DNA from: Mesorhizobium sp.
GTDB taxonomy: Bacteria; Pseudomonadota; Alphaproteobacteria; Rhizobiales; Rhizobiaceae
Assembly (NCBI GenBank): GCA_004017535.1
Contig: SAJS01000004.1
Coordinates: 186,001 to 250,000, forward strand
Direction of reading: 5' to 3'
Length of the DNA: 64,000 nucleotides
Shown: in pieces, positions 42,526-51,803 of the stretch
Numbering within the stretch: position 1 is the stretch's first letter
Layout of the letters: each line of letters starts with the position of its first letter
Made by a program: the position numbers and the translations under genes
The notes under the pieces: generated by a model
What the model saw: only the letters and a program-made list of their open reading frames with translations
Database searches by the model: none
What the model was told of the DNA's origin: nothing

Positions 42526-42586
42526 TGCATGTCACCCAAAAGTGGGTCCGGTTTTGGGGCAACGACATGCATCAAAACAAAGAACC
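42524..42586. repeat. Palindromic intergenic repeat, family 1 copy C, bridging two genes exactly
   Basis: 10-bp arms GATGCATGTC (42524-42533) and GACATGCATC (42564-42573) enclose the core ACCCAAAAGTGGGTCCGGTT. The tail AAAACAAAGAACC (42574-42586) matches the linker of copy A. The left arm uses the last two bases of the ATPase stop codon, and the tail ends at the base before the next ATG. The leader of the next gene is therefore made of repeat sequence. Confidence 0.88.
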
Positions 42587-44089
42587 ATGACAAACCCGGA
42601 TATCGTCATCATCGGCTCCGGCATCGGCGGCGCCACGATCGCCTCCGGCTTGGCCGGCTGCGGCGCCTCCATCCTGATCCTGGAGCGCGGCGAGCCGCTG
42701 CCCGCGACACCGCATGCGCGCTCGACGCGCTCGATCTTCCTCGACGAGCATTACCGGCCAAAGGAGATGTGGCGCGAGGCCGGCGGTGCTGCCTTCAACC
42801 CCGGCAATTACTACTATGTCGGCGGCAATTCGAAATTCTTCGGCGCGGTGCTGATCCGCTATCGCAAGGAGGATTTCTCCGAGCTCGAGCATTTCGGCGG
42901 CGTCTCGCCGGCCTGGCCATTTTCCTATGACGAATTCGAGCCGTGGTACTCGAAGGCCGAGCAGTTGTTTCGCGTGCGCGGCAGCCTCGGCGAGGACCCG
43001 ACCGAGCCGTTCCATTCGGTCCCCTACGCCTTCAAGCCGGTGCCCGACGAGCCGCCGATCGCGCGTGCCCGCGCCGAGTTGAAAGGTCTCGGTTTGCATC
43101 CCGCTTCGCTGCCGCTCGGCGTCGACATTGAGACCTGGCTGAAGGAAGGCAGGACCGGCTGGGACGCCTTTCCCAACACCGGCCAGGGCAAGATCGACGC
43201 GCAGACCGGCCCGCTGGCCGAGGCGCTGACGGATCCGAACATCCGCCTCGAAACCGGCGCCCATGTCGACTGGCTCGAAACCGCGCCGGACGGCAAGTCG
43301 ATCGCCGCCATCCACTACACCCAGAACGGCGCGCAGATGACGTTGTCGCCGAAGCTCGTCATCCTCTCCGCCGGCGCGATCAACTCGGCCGCCATCCTGC
43401 TGCGCTCGCCCTCGGCGAAAGGCAAAGGCCTCGCCAACAGCTCCGACCAGGTCGGGCGCAATTTCATGAATCACAATTCGAGCGCCATGCTGGCGATCGA
43501 TCCGCGCCGCCGCAACGACAGCGTCTACCAGAAGACGCTGATGCTCAACGATTACTATCTGTCGGACGGCAAGGGCGGCAAGCCGCTCGGCAATGTGCAG
43601 TTGCTCGGCAAGATCGACGGCAACATGCTCAAGGCCAATGTGAAGACGATGCCGAAGTTCGTGCTCGACTTCATGGCCAGCCATGCCGTCGACTGGTACC
43701 TGATGTGCGAGGACCTGCCCGATCCCGAAAGCCGCATCATGGTCGACGGTAAGGAGATCGTCATGCAGTGGCGGCGCTCCAACATGCAGTCGCTGGAAGG
43801 CCTCACGAAAGTAATGCGTGAGAACCTGCGCGCCTGCGGCTATCCGATCGTTCTGTCGCGCCCCTTCGACAAACGCACGCCCTCGCATCAATGCGGCACG
43901 GTGAAGATGGGCAACGATCCGGCCACCTCGCCGCTCGATCCCTTGTGCCGCGCCTGGGATCATCAAAACCTGTTCGTCGTCGACGGCGGCTTCCTGCCGA
44001 CCTCCGCCGCGGTCAATCCGGCCTTGTCGATCGCGGCGCAGGCGCTGCGCGTGGCTGACCACATCCGCAAGACGGAGCTTGCGGCATGA
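42587..44089 (+). CDS. GMC-family flavoprotein dehydrogenase 1 (sugar/glucoside type)
   Basis: A 500-residue FAD-dependent oxidoreductase. The FAD motif is DIVIIGSGIGGATIASGLAG at the N-terminus, followed by YYVGGNSKFFGAVLIRYR. The C-terminal active-site region has HQCGTVKMGNDP and VVDGGFLPTSAAVNPALSIAAQAL. It resembles members that oxidise a sugar or polyol hydroxyl to a ketone (pyranose- or glucoside-3-dehydrogenase-like) more than choline dehydrogenase. No export signal is seen. ATG 42587 gives the right N-terminus, but the only ribosome-site candidate is the weak AAAGAA at the end of the repeat. Its stop overlaps the SDR start by 4 bp. Confidence 0.88.
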   Translation: MTNPDIVIIGSGIGGATIASGLAGCGASILILERGEPLPATPHARSTRSIFLDEHYRPKEMWREAGGAAFNPGNYYYVGGNSKFFGAVLIRYRKEDFSELEHFGGVSPAWPFSYDEFEPWYSKAEQLFRVRGSLGEDPTEPFHSVPYAFKPVPDEPPIARARAELKGLGLHPASLPLGVDIETWLKEGRTGWDAFPNTGQGKIDAQTGPLAEALTDPNIRLETGAHVDWLETAPDGKSIAAIHYTQNGAQMTLSPKLVILSAGAINSAAILLRSPSAKGKGLANSSDQVGRNFMNHNSSAMLAIDPRRRNDSVYQKTLMLNDYYLSDGKGGKPLGNVQLLGKIDGNMLKANVKTMPKFVLDFMASHAVDWYLMCEDLPDPESRIMVDGKEIVMQWRRSNMQSLEGLTKVMRENLRACGYPIVLSRPFDKRTPSHQCGTVKMGNDPATSPLDPLCRAWDHQNLFVVDGGFLPTSAAVNPALSIAAQALRVADHIRKTELAA

Positions 44090-44847
44090 CTCGCCCGGCA
44101 GCCATCGTCACCGGCGGCGCGCGCGGCATCGGGCTCGCTTGCGCAGAGGCATTGGCGGATGCCGGCTTCGACATTCTGGTAGCCGATCTTACCGAGAAAC
44201 CCGCTGACGGACTGCCTGAAAAGATCACCGCGCACGCCGCGAAATTCGCCTACGCGCGCTGCGATATCGCCGATCTCGCCGACCATTCGAAACTGATCGA
44301 CTCCGCTACGCGCGCCTTCGGTCGCATCGATTGCCTGGTCAACAATGCCGGCATCGGCGCTGTTGTGCGCGGCGACCTGCTGGAGCTGAAGCCGGAGAAT
44401 TTCGACCGCGCGCTGAATATCAATTTGCGCGGCACGGTGTTCCTCAGCCAGGCCGCCGCCAAGGCTATGCTGGCGACACCCGCAACCGTTGCCAGGTCGA
44501 TCATCACCATCACTTCGGTCAGCGCCGAAATGGCTTCGCCGGAGCGCGCCGACTACTGCATTTCCAAAGCCGGCCTTTCGATGTGGATGAAGAATCTGGC
44601 GCTGCGGCTCGCGCCCGAGAACATCGGCGTGTTCGAGGTACGGCCGGGCATCATCCGCACCGATATGACCGCTGGTGTCTCCGCCAAATATGACGCGCTG
44701 ATCGAAGGTGGCCTCGTGCCGGCAAAACGCTGGGGCGAAGCCGCCGACATCGGCGCCGTGGTTGCGGCGCTCGCCTCTGGAAAATTCGGCTTTTCAACCG
44801 GATCGGTCATCGATATCGACGGCGCGCTCTCGGTGCCACGCTTGTGA
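44086..44847 (+). CDS. SDR-family oxidoreductase of the catabolic operon
   Basis: A 253-residue classical short-chain dehydrogenase. The cofactor loop is TGGARGIG (9-16), the NNAG motif is present (LVNNAGIGAVV), and the catalytic set is complete: Ser144 in TITSVSAEM, Tyr157 and Lys161 in DYCISKAG. The C-terminus has RPGIIRTDM and GSVIDIDGALSVPRL. It is annotated in similar genomes as a 3-ketoacyl-ACP reductase, but here it more likely oxidises or reduces a sugar-derived alcohol or keto group. It sits between two GMC dehydrogenase genes, overlapping the first by 4 bp and 6 bp before the second. Confidence 0.92.
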   Translation: MTRPAAIVTGGARGIGLACAEALADAGFDILVADLTEKPADGLPEKITAHAAKFAYARCDIADLADHSKLIDSATRAFGRIDCLVNNAGIGAVVRGDLLELKPENFDRALNINLRGTVFLSQAAAKAMLATPATVARSIITITSVSAEMASPERADYCISKAGLSMWMKNLALRLAPENIGVFEVRPGIIRTDMTAGVSAKYDALIEGGLVPAKRWGEAADIGAVVAALASGKFGFSTGSVIDIDGALSVPRL

Positions 44848-44853
44848 GGAACA

Positions 44854-46482
44854 ATGGCTGACTACATCATTGTTGGCGCCGGTCCGGCCGGCTGCGTTCT
44901 CGCCAACCGGTTGAGCGAGGATCCGGGCAATTCCGTCCTGCTGCTGGAAGCCGGCGGCAAGGATTGGCATCCGCTGATCCACATGCCGGCGGGCTTCGCC
45001 AAGATGACCAAGGGCATCGCCTCCTGGGGCTGGTCGACCGTGCCGCAGAGAAACATGAAGGACCGCGTCTTCTGGTACACGCAAGCCAAGGTCGTCGGCG
45101 GCGGCTCGTCGATCAACGCCCAGATCTACACGCGCGGCAACGCCCGCGACTACGACGCCTGGGAGAAGGAAGAGGGGCTCGCCGGCTGGGGCTATCGCGA
45201 CGTGCTGCCCTATTTCAAGCGCGCCGAGAACAACCAGCGCTTCGCCAACGATTTCCATGGCGACCAGGGTCCGCTCGGCGTCTCCAATCCGATCTCGCCG
45301 CTGCCCATCTGCGAGGCCTATTTCCGCGCTGGCCAGGAAATGGGCATACCCTTCAACCCGGACTTCAATGGCGCCAGCCAGGAGGGCGTCGGCTACTATC
45401 AACTGACCCAAAAGAATGCGCGGCGCTCATCGGCCTCCGTCGCCTATCTGAAGCCGATCGGCGCCCGCAAGAACCTGACGGTCAGGACGGACGTGCTCGT
45501 CACCCGCGTGGTCATCGAGAAAGGCCGGGCCATCGGCGTCGAGATCGTCGACAAGCCAGGTGGCGAAAAGACCATCCTGCGCGCCGAACGCGAGGTGATC
45601 GTCTCGTCAGGCGCGATCGGTTCGCCCAAGCTCCTGATGCAATCGGGCATCGGCCCGGCGGATCACCTGAAATCGGTCGGCGTCACGCCGGTGCATGACT
45701 TGCCAGGCGTCGGCTCCAACATGCAGGACCATCTCGACCTGTTCGTCATCGCCGAATGCACCGGCGACCACACCTACGACAACTACGCAAAGCTGCACCG
45801 CACGCTGTGGGCCGGGCTGCAGTACCTCTTGCTCAAGAAGGGTCCGGTCGCCTCGAGCCTGTTCGAGACCGGCGGCTTCTGGTACGCCGACCCGACCGCC
45901 GCCTCGCCCGACATCCAGTTCCATCTCGGCCTCGGCTCCGGCATTGAGGCCGGCGTCGAGAAGCTGAAGAACCCGGGCGTGACGCTGAACTCCGCCTTCC
46001 TGCGCCCACGTTCGCGCGGCACGGTGCGGTTGAACAGCGCCGATCCGGCCGACCATCCGCTGATCGATCCGAACTACTGGTCCGATCCGTATGACCGCGA
46101 TATGTCGATCAAGGGTCTCAGGCTGGCGCGCGAGATCATGCGGCAGAAGGCGCTGCAGCCCTATGTGTTGCGCGAGGTGCTTCCGGGTCCAAACCTGCAG
46201 AGCGACGCAGACCTGTTCGACTATGCCTGCCGCACCTCGAAAACCGATCATCATCCTGTCGGCACCTGCCGCATGGGCCATGATGCGATGGCGGTAGTGA
46301 AGCCCGATCTCAGGCTGCGCGGCATCGAGGGCCTGCGCGTCTGCGACGCCTCCGTGATGCCGCGCGTCCCCTCCTCAAACACCAATGCGCCGACCATCAT
46401 GGTTGGCGAAAAGGGCGCCGATCTCATCCTAGGCCGCGAGCCGCTACCGCCGGCCGTGTTCAAGGGCAATCAGGCGGCTTGA
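44854..46482 (+). CDS. GMC-family flavoprotein dehydrogenase 2 (choline-dehydrogenase/AlkJ type)
   Basis: A 542-residue FAD-dependent alcohol dehydrogenase. The FAD loop is DYIIVGAGPAGCVLANRLSE. The GMC signature 1 region reads AKVVGGGSSINAQIYTRGN and signature 2 reads GAIGSPKLLMQSGIGPADHL. The active-site His is in KTDHHPVGTCRMGHD, with Asn in VPSSNTNAPTIMVGEKGADLI. It is the long, classical form, unlike GMC 1 in the same operon. The start has GAGGAACA just upstream and lies 6 bp after the SDR stop. Substrate is unknown; the betA name is avoided because no betaine genes are near. Confidence 0.92.
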   Translation: MADYIIVGAGPAGCVLANRLSEDPGNSVLLLEAGGKDWHPLIHMPAGFAKMTKGIASWGWSTVPQRNMKDRVFWYTQAKVVGGGSSINAQIYTRGNARDYDAWEKEEGLAGWGYRDVLPYFKRAENNQRFANDFHGDQGPLGVSNPISPLPICEAYFRAGQEMGIPFNPDFNGASQEGVGYYQLTQKNARRSSASVAYLKPIGARKNLTVRTDVLVTRVVIEKGRAIGVEIVDKPGGEKTILRAEREVIVSSGAIGSPKLLMQSGIGPADHLKSVGVTPVHDLPGVGSNMQDHLDLFVIAECTGDHTYDNYAKLHRTLWAGLQYLLLKKGPVASSLFETGGFWYADPTAASPDIQFHLGLGSGIEAGVEKLKNPGVTLNSAFLRPRSRGTVRLNSADPADHPLIDPNYWSDPYDRDMSIKGLRLAREIMRQKALQPYVLREVLPGPNLQSDADLFDYACRTSKTDHHPVGTCRMGHDAMAVVKPDLRLRGIEGLRVCDASVMPRVPSSNTNAPTIMVGEKGADLILGREPLPPAVFKGNQAA

Positions 46483-46492
46483 GGAGAAAACG

Positions 46493-46810
46493 ATGATCCG
46501 GCATTGCGTCTTTGTCCGCTTTCGCGACGACGTTCCTGAAACCGAGCGCGCGGCGATCCATACCGACCTCGAAGCGCTGCGCGCCGTCATCGACGGCATG
46601 GGCAAGGTGCATTTTAGCGCCAATGTCAGCCCCGAGCCGTTCTCGCGCGGCTTCACGCATGGCTTCACCATCGATTTCCGCGATGCCGCCCGCCGGGATG
46701 CCTATCTCGTGCATGAAGCGCATCAGCGCGCCGGCGCCCGCCTTGTCGCCGCGCTTGAAGGCGGCACCGAGGGGCTGATGGTCATCGATCTCGAGGTGAC
46801 GCAAATGTGA
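46493..46810 (+). CDS. Dabb-domain (stress-responsive A/B barrel) small protein
   Basis: A 105-residue dimeric alpha/beta-barrel protein. The opening MIRHCVFVRFRDDVPETER, the middle GFTHGFTIDFRDAARRDAYL and VHEAHQRAGARL are characteristic of Dabb domains. GAGGAGA lies 6 bases before the ATG, 10 bp behind the GMC 2 stop, so it is the last gene of the operon. Dabb proteins have been linked to stress, and relatives act as small cyclases or hydrolases. Its fixed place behind oxidoreductases suggests an enzymatic step or protection against a reactive intermediate, which is inference. Confidence 0.88.
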   Translation: MIRHCVFVRFRDDVPETERAAIHTDLEALRAVIDGMGKVHFSANVSPEPFSRGFTHGFTIDFRDAARRDAYLVHEAHQRAGARLVAALEGGTEGLMVIDLEVTQM

Positions 46811-46903
46811 CCGCTTACCGGCTTAAAACCGGCAGCCGTCCCGTTCTCTTTTGCCCGCCGTGGAACATATCGCTCCTTTTGGGGATACAAAAGGAGCACC
46901 GCC

Positions 46904-48121
46904 TTGAATCTCACCAGCGAGCAGAAGAAAACCGTAGTCGCGTCCTTTCTGGGCTGGACGCTCGACGCATTTGATTTCTTCCTTCTGACTTTCCTGCTCA
47001 CCGATATTGCCGCTGAATTCCAGACTGATGTCCCGGCCGTCTCCAAGGCGCTGTTCTTGACCTTGGCCACACGCTTTATCGGCGCGTTCTTCTTCGGCAT
47101 GCTTGCCGATAGATATGGCCGCAAGCCAATCCTGATGCTGAACATCGTCAGCTATTCGGTGATCGGCGCCTTGGCCGCCTTCTCGCCCAACCTCGGCATA
47201 TTCCTGGCGTTGCGCGCCCTGTTCGGCATCGCCATGGGCGGCGAATGGGGCTTGGGCAGCTCGCTTGCCATGGAGTCCATCCCGCCCGGCGCGCGCGGCA
47301 TGATCTCCGGGATCCTGCAATGCGGCTATCCCGCCGGCTACCTCCTGGCCGCTGTGGTCTACGGTCTGCTCTATGGGCAGAAGATCGGCGATTTCACCTT
47401 CGGCTGGCGCGCCATGTTCCTCTTGAGCTTCATGCCGGCGCTGATCGTGCTGTTCATCCGTTCGCATGTGCCGGAATCGCCTGCTTTCGTCGAAGGCCGT
47501 TCGCAGGCACGGCCCGGTCTTCTCGAAACGCTGCGGAAGCACTGGGGCATCGCCCTCTATGCCGTGGTGCTGATGATGTTCTTCAACTTCTTCAGCCATG
47601 GCACGCAGGACCTCTACCCGACCTTCCTGAAGAAGCAGCACGGCTTCGATCCGCACACGGTGAGTTGGATAACCATCGTCGCCAACATCGGCGCCATTGT
47701 CGGCGGCCTGGCCTTCGGCGCGCTGTCGGAGAAGATCGGTCGCATCAACGCCATCACGTTGGCCTGCGTGATCGCCCTCCCGGCGATCCCGCTCTGGGCC
47801 TATACGACCACGCCCTTCATGCTGGCGATCGGCGCCTTCATCATGCAGGTGGCCGTGCAAGGCGCCTGGGGCGTCATCCCCGTGCATCTCAACGAATTGT
47901 CGCCGGGCTCCGTGCGGGCGACGCTGCCCGGCTTCATCTATCAGGCCGGCAATCTGGCTGCTTCCTATGGCGGCCCCTATCAGGCCGGCATCGCCGAAGC
48001 GCCGGGCGGCAGCTACGGTTACGCGCTGGCGCTGTTTGCCGGCGTGGTTGCAGTCTGCATCATCGTGGTCATCCGCTTCAGCCCCGAGAAGCGCGGCGAG
48101 GTGATGACCGTGTTCGGGTGA
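46904..48121 (+). CDS. MFS transporter, sialate/lactate:H+ symporter type (SHS family)
   Basis: A 405-residue permease with about 12 membrane helices. The N-terminus KKTVVASFLGWTLDAFDFFL and the loop FFGMLADRYGRKPILML (MFS motif A) are typical of SHS and aromatic-acid symporters. RALFGIAMGGEWGLGSSLAME is another hallmark. The start is TTG at 46904, supported by AAGGAG 7 bases upstream; there is no ATG nearby. It begins 93 bp after the Dabb gene on the same strand and could be read through from the operon or have its own promoter. The substrate is probably a small organic acid. Confidence 0.88.
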   Translation: MNLTSEQKKTVVASFLGWTLDAFDFFLLTFLLTDIAAEFQTDVPAVSKALFLTLATRFIGAFFFGMLADRYGRKPILMLNIVSYSVIGALAAFSPNLGIFLALRALFGIAMGGEWGLGSSLAMESIPPGARGMISGILQCGYPAGYLLAAVVYGLLYGQKIGDFTFGWRAMFLLSFMPALIVLFIRSHVPESPAFVEGRSQARPGLLETLRKHWGIALYAVVLMMFFNFFSHGTQDLYPTFLKKQHGFDPHTVSWITIVANIGAIVGGLAFGALSEKIGRINAITLACVIALPAIPLWAYTTTPFMLAIGAFIMQVAVQGAWGVIPVHLNELSPGSVRATLPGFIYQAGNLAASYGGPYQAGIAEAPGGSYGYALALFAGVVAVCIIVVIRFSPEKRGEVMTVFG

Positions 48122-48128
48122 ATGGCAA

Positions 48129-48974
48129 TCAACCCATTCTCAGCGCGACGACGCCGGCGACGATGCCGAGCGCGGCCGTGGCGCGCCAGGCCGTCATCTT
48201 CTCGCCCAGCGCCAGCACCGAGATCAGCATGGCGAACAAGATCGAGGTTTCGCGCAGCGACGCGACAGAGGCGATCGGCGCCTTGGTCATCGCCCACATC
48301 ACGATCCAGTAGGCCGCGCCGCTGAGCACGCCGGTGAACAGGCCCGCCTTCCAATCGCGGGCCAGCACCTGAAGCGATTGCGGTCCGCGAAAGGCAATGC
48401 ACAGCACGAGCGCCCACGCCGCATCGCAGACGAACAGCCAGGCGGCGTAGCTCGTCGCGGTCGCCGCAAGCCGCGCGCCGCTGCCGTCGGACAGCGTGTA
48501 GCTGGCGATGAAGATCGATGTGCCAAGCGCGAAGCCGACGGCGCGCAGATTGAACTTTTCCAGATGCGCGCCGCCGCGAAACGACATGACCAGCGTACCT
48601 GCCGACAAAAGCACGATGCCGAGTATGGCGAACGGGGCAGGCACCTCGCCGACGAGCACGATGCCGCCGAGCGCCGAGAGCAGCGGTGCGGTGCCGCGCG
48701 CCAGCGGATAGGTTTGGGCGAAATCGCCCGCTTTGTAGGCGCCGATCAGGAATGTCCGGTAGCCCATGTGGAAGAAGACCGAGGCGAGGATGAATGGCCA
48801 GACCTCGGCCTTCGGCACTTCGACGAATGGCAGCACCACGAGCGCCGCGGCGCCCATGCCGAGCGTCATCAGCGTGATCGACAGGAAGCGGTCGAGATGC
48901 ACCTTGACCAGCGCGTTCCAGATCGCGTGCATGGCAGCCGCCGAGAGCACCGCCAGGAAGACGAAAAGCGTCAT
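48129..48974 (-). CDS. EamA/DMT-family transporter
   Basis: A 281-residue inner-membrane protein with ten predicted helices in two EamA repeats (LFVFLAVLSAAAMHAIWNAL opening the first, RAVGFALGTSIFIASYTLSD opening the second). Such proteins export amino acids or other metabolites. MTLFVFL at 48974 is chosen, with GAGGCGGGG just upstream; the open frame up to 49124 is a shadow of the neighbouring gene. It overlaps nothing but lies 8 bp behind the stop of the frameshifted nuclease gene on the same strand, so they were probably one transcript. It converges with the MFS gene, 7 bp away. Confidence 0.9.
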   Translation of the reverse strand: MTLFVFLAVLSAAAMHAIWNALVKVHLDRFLSITLMTLGMGAAALVVLPFVEVPKAEVWPFILASVFFHMGYRTFLIGAYKAGDFAQTYPLARGTAPLLSALGGIVLVGEVPAPFAILGIVLLSAGTLVMSFRGGAHLEKFNLRAVGFALGTSIFIASYTLSDGSGARLAATATSYAAWLFVCDAAWALVLCIAFRGPQSLQVLARDWKAGLFTGVLSGAAYWIVMWAMTKAPIASVASLRETSILFAMLISVLALGEKMTAWRATAALGIVAGVVALRMG

Positions 48975-48982
48975 GCCCCGCC

Positions 48983-49899
48983 TCACCTGCCCGCCAGACT
49001 TGGGCCGATGCCCGGCGTTTCCAGGTCGATATCGATGCTCAGCGGAAAATGGTCGGATGCCACCTCGCCGACATCCGCCGTTACCGAACGCACACGCCCG
49101 GCCAGCATGCCGCCGACGAAGCAATGGTCGAGCCGGCGTTTTGCCAGTCTGCCGTCGAGAATCTTTTCATGCGTATGGAAATCCGGTCCGGGCTCCCTGG
49201 CGACGGCAGCAGCATCGACGAACCCGTCGATATAAGCGGCGCCGGGATGATACGGTATGCTGCCGGTAATACGCCGGTATTCGACGCTGCCCGCCTCCAT
49301 GTTGAAATCGCCAAGCCAGATCGCCGCCTGGGGGTTTTCGGGCTCCGCCTGGCCGTTCGACCAGTTGCGCTGGGGCTCGTCGTCGGCGCCGCTCCACGGG
49401 CCGCCGTCGGATGGCGCTCGACGATGCTCGCCAAGCAGATAGTCGATTTGCTCCAGCCGCTCCTCGGCCGCGATATGCGCCAGATGCAGGGAAAGCACCC
49501 GCACTGGCCCAGCCGGCGTGCGGATCATGCATTCCAGCGCCGCGTTGCGGGTGTGAGCGGTCTCAGCGTGCGGTGCATCGGCAGCGCATGCAGCCGCGAC
49601 CAGACGATCGGCAGCTTCGACAGCACCATCGTGCCGAACTGCCGCCTGCGGTTGACGACGCGACCGTCGCGCTTGTCGCTGGCGTCCATGTCGAAGGCGG
49701 GGCCATAGGCCCAGTAATAGCCGGGCAACAGCCTGGACAGGATCTCGGGCTGGTCGTCCTCATTGGTGCGCAGCCAATGCCGCTCGACCTCCTGCAGCGC
49801 AATGATGTCGGCGCCGTCCACCAGCCTTGCGCACCGCGAAAGATCGTAGCGCCCGTCGCTGCCGTAGCCATACTGGATGTTGTAGCTGATCAGCTTCAT
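48983..49899 (-). pseudogene. Endonuclease/exonuclease/phosphatase (EEP) family gene, frameshifted
   Basis: Two abutting minus-strand frames make one EEP-family protein of about 305 residues. The first (49899 to 49525) has SYNIQYGYG, IALQEVERHW and ends aberrantly RTLRPLTPATRRWNA. The second frame continues TRNAALECMIRTPAG and has LHLAHIAAEERLEQIDYLL, AIWLGDFNMEAGS and VASDHFPLSIDID. All catalytic motifs (Asn, Glu, GDFN, SDH) are present across the two frames. The shift lies at about 49549-49560, where one base appears to be missing. It may be a true mutation or a sequencing error; the intact product would be a Mg-dependent phosphodiesterase or phosphatase. Confidence 0.82.
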
Positions 49900-50127
49900 T
49901 GATTAACCGGCTCACTTATGAGGATCGCAGTAGCCCCTCGCCGTCAGCGTTTCAATGGACCGCGAGGACGAGCGGAATAGTCCAATGGTGCCTGCGAACC
50001 ACGTTCGACACACCGTTTCGCTGTCCCACGGAGGCGAACCGCTCTATCTCCCTGTGCTGACGCAATCCCGGGGCAGGCGCTGCGGTGAATCGCCGACCGC
50101 AACCGCCCACGCTTTCGCTGAAATCCG

Positions 50128-51678
50128 TCAGGTGGTGAGCGGCTGGAAGCTTCCGGCGGGGGCCGCCGCCAGTTCCGACCAGTCGATCTCCTCTTCCAGC
50201 CGGTGATAGGCCTCGTCGCCGATCGTGCCGTTGCTGCGAAGCTCCTCCAGTCTGTCACGCTGCCGCTTGATCGCATAAAGACGCAACCGGTCGTATTCGG
50301 TGGCGGCTTGGGCATCGTCCGGATTTTCGGCGATTCGGCGTTGCGCCTCGTATTGCTCGCGCACGACAGCGGCAGCGGACGAGGTCTTGCGGCTCAGCAC
50401 ATCAAGCGCCGCCTGCATGATGGCTACCCGGGCCTCGGCCACTTCGCGGTCGATCGAGGTATCCCGCTCGAAGTTGAGCCGGCGCAGCAGCGGCTTCAGG
50501 CTCATGCCCTGCAGCACAAGCGTTCCGAGCACGACGGCGAACGCCGCCAGCACGATCGGGTCGCGGCCGGGAAAGTCGGCGGGCAACGCGATCGCCACCA
50601 CCAGCGTCACCAGCCCGCGCATGCCGCACCAGCCGACAAGCACCGCGCCGCGAAACGTCGGCGCATCCCGCTTCTGCCCTTCGCCGTCGAAACGCCTGAA
50701 CTGCCTTATCACCGCAACGTAACCCATCACCCAGACGAGACGCGCAACGATGACGACGCCCAGCACGGTCGCGGCGAAGAGAAAGGCCTCGCCTTGCCCG
50801 TCGCCGGAGAGCCGGCCGACGATCGATCGAGCCTGCAGCCCCATCAGCACGAAAGCCAGGACATTGAGCACGAACACCGCCGATTCCCAGACCGAATAGG
50901 TGCTGACGCGGCGTCTCGCCGACATCCGGCGCGGCGCGGTGCGCGCGATGGTGATGGCATAGACGACGATGGTGATGATCGCCGAGAGGCCGAGCTTGTC
51001 GGCAATGATCCAGACCGCGAAGGTTCCGGCGAACTGCACCACGGTGCTGCTTGCCGCATCCTCGATGCGCGTCAGCGCGAGCAGCGACACTCGGCCGAAC
51101 ACATAGCCGGCGACGACGCTGCCGACCGTCGCAAGCAGGATGACGGGCACTGCGTCCTTAAGCATGACCGAGCCGATGGCCGCCGAAACCGATATCCGGT
51201 AGATCAGCAGCGCGGTGGCGTCGTTGAGCAGGCTCTCGCCCTGCAGGATGGCCGTGATGCGGTGCGGCACCTTGAATTGGCTGAGCACGGCGCTTGCCGC
51301 TACCGCGTCCGGCGGGGCGACGATGGCGCCCAACGCGATCGCCGCGGCGATCGGCAGCCCAGCCATCTTCCAGCCGACAAAGGCCACGACCAAAGTGGTG
51401 AAGACGACTGCGCCGAGCGCCAAAAGCAGCAGCGACAGCCGGTAGCGCTTCAAGTCGCGCAGCGAGGTGTCATAGGCGGCATCGAGAAGCACCGGCGCGA
51501 TGAACAGCGCCAGCGCCAGTTCCGGATCGATCTCGATCGTTGGTGCGCCCGGCACGAAGGCCAGCGCAACGCCTGCAAGCGCCAGCAGCGACGGATAGGG
51601 TATCTCGAGATGGCGCGACAGCGCCGTCAGCGCGACGGCGATCAGAAGCAGGATGAGGGTGAGCTCGAAGAGGGCCAT
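50128..51678 (-). CDS. Na+/H+ antiporter, CPA1 (NhaP/NhaP2-like) family
   Basis: A 516-residue inner-membrane antiporter with about 12 helices and a cytoplasmic tail. The exchanger core shows ALGAIVAPPDAVAASAVL, the essential ND pair in GESLLNDATALLIYR and GWCGMRGLVTLVVAIALP, the conserved late helix. The C-terminal 120 residues (from RRLNFERDTSIDREVAEARV) are hydrophilic and helical. It exports Na+ or K+ in exchange for protons to control pH and salt. The ATG at 51678 is preceded by GGGTGAGC. It is a single gene with unrelated neighbours, and 228 bp without recognisable features lie behind it. Confidence 0.93.
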   Translation of the reverse strand: MALFELTLILLLIAVALTALSRHLEIPYPSLLALAGVALAFVPGAPTIEIDPELALALFIAPVLLDAAYDTSLRDLKRYRLSLLLLALGAVVFTTLVVAFVGWKMAGLPIAAAIALGAIVAPPDAVAASAVLSQFKVPHRITAILQGESLLNDATALLIYRISVSAAIGSVMLKDAVPVILLATVGSVVAGYVFGRVSLLALTRIEDAASSTVVQFAGTFAVWIIADKLGLSAIITIVVYAITIARTAPRRMSARRRVSTYSVWESAVFVLNVLAFVLMGLQARSIVGRLSGDGQGEAFLFAATVLGVVIVARLVWVMGYVAVIRQFRRFDGEGQKRDAPTFRGAVLVGWCGMRGLVTLVVAIALPADFPGRDPIVLAAFAVVLGTLVLQGMSLKPLLRRLNFERDTSIDREVAEARVAIMQAALDVLSRKTSSAAAVVREQYEAQRRIAENPDDAQAATEYDRLRLYAIKRQRDRLEELRSNGTIGDEAYHRLEEEIDWSELAAAPAGSFQPLTT

Positions 51679-51803
51679 GGCTCATCGTAACGATGAAACA
51701 CGAGGCTTGGCAGTACCTCGAGCTAGGATACCTTTGATTTGTCAGGCCAGAAGCGCAGGAGACCGCCATTTGCAGGCCGGCCTCACCTGAATATCGACAC
51801 AGC

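Noticed and set aside
44854-46482. Calling GMC 2 choline dehydrogenase betA
   Set aside because: It has the general GMC signatures only; no betB, betI or choline transporter is adjacent and the operon looks sugar-related.
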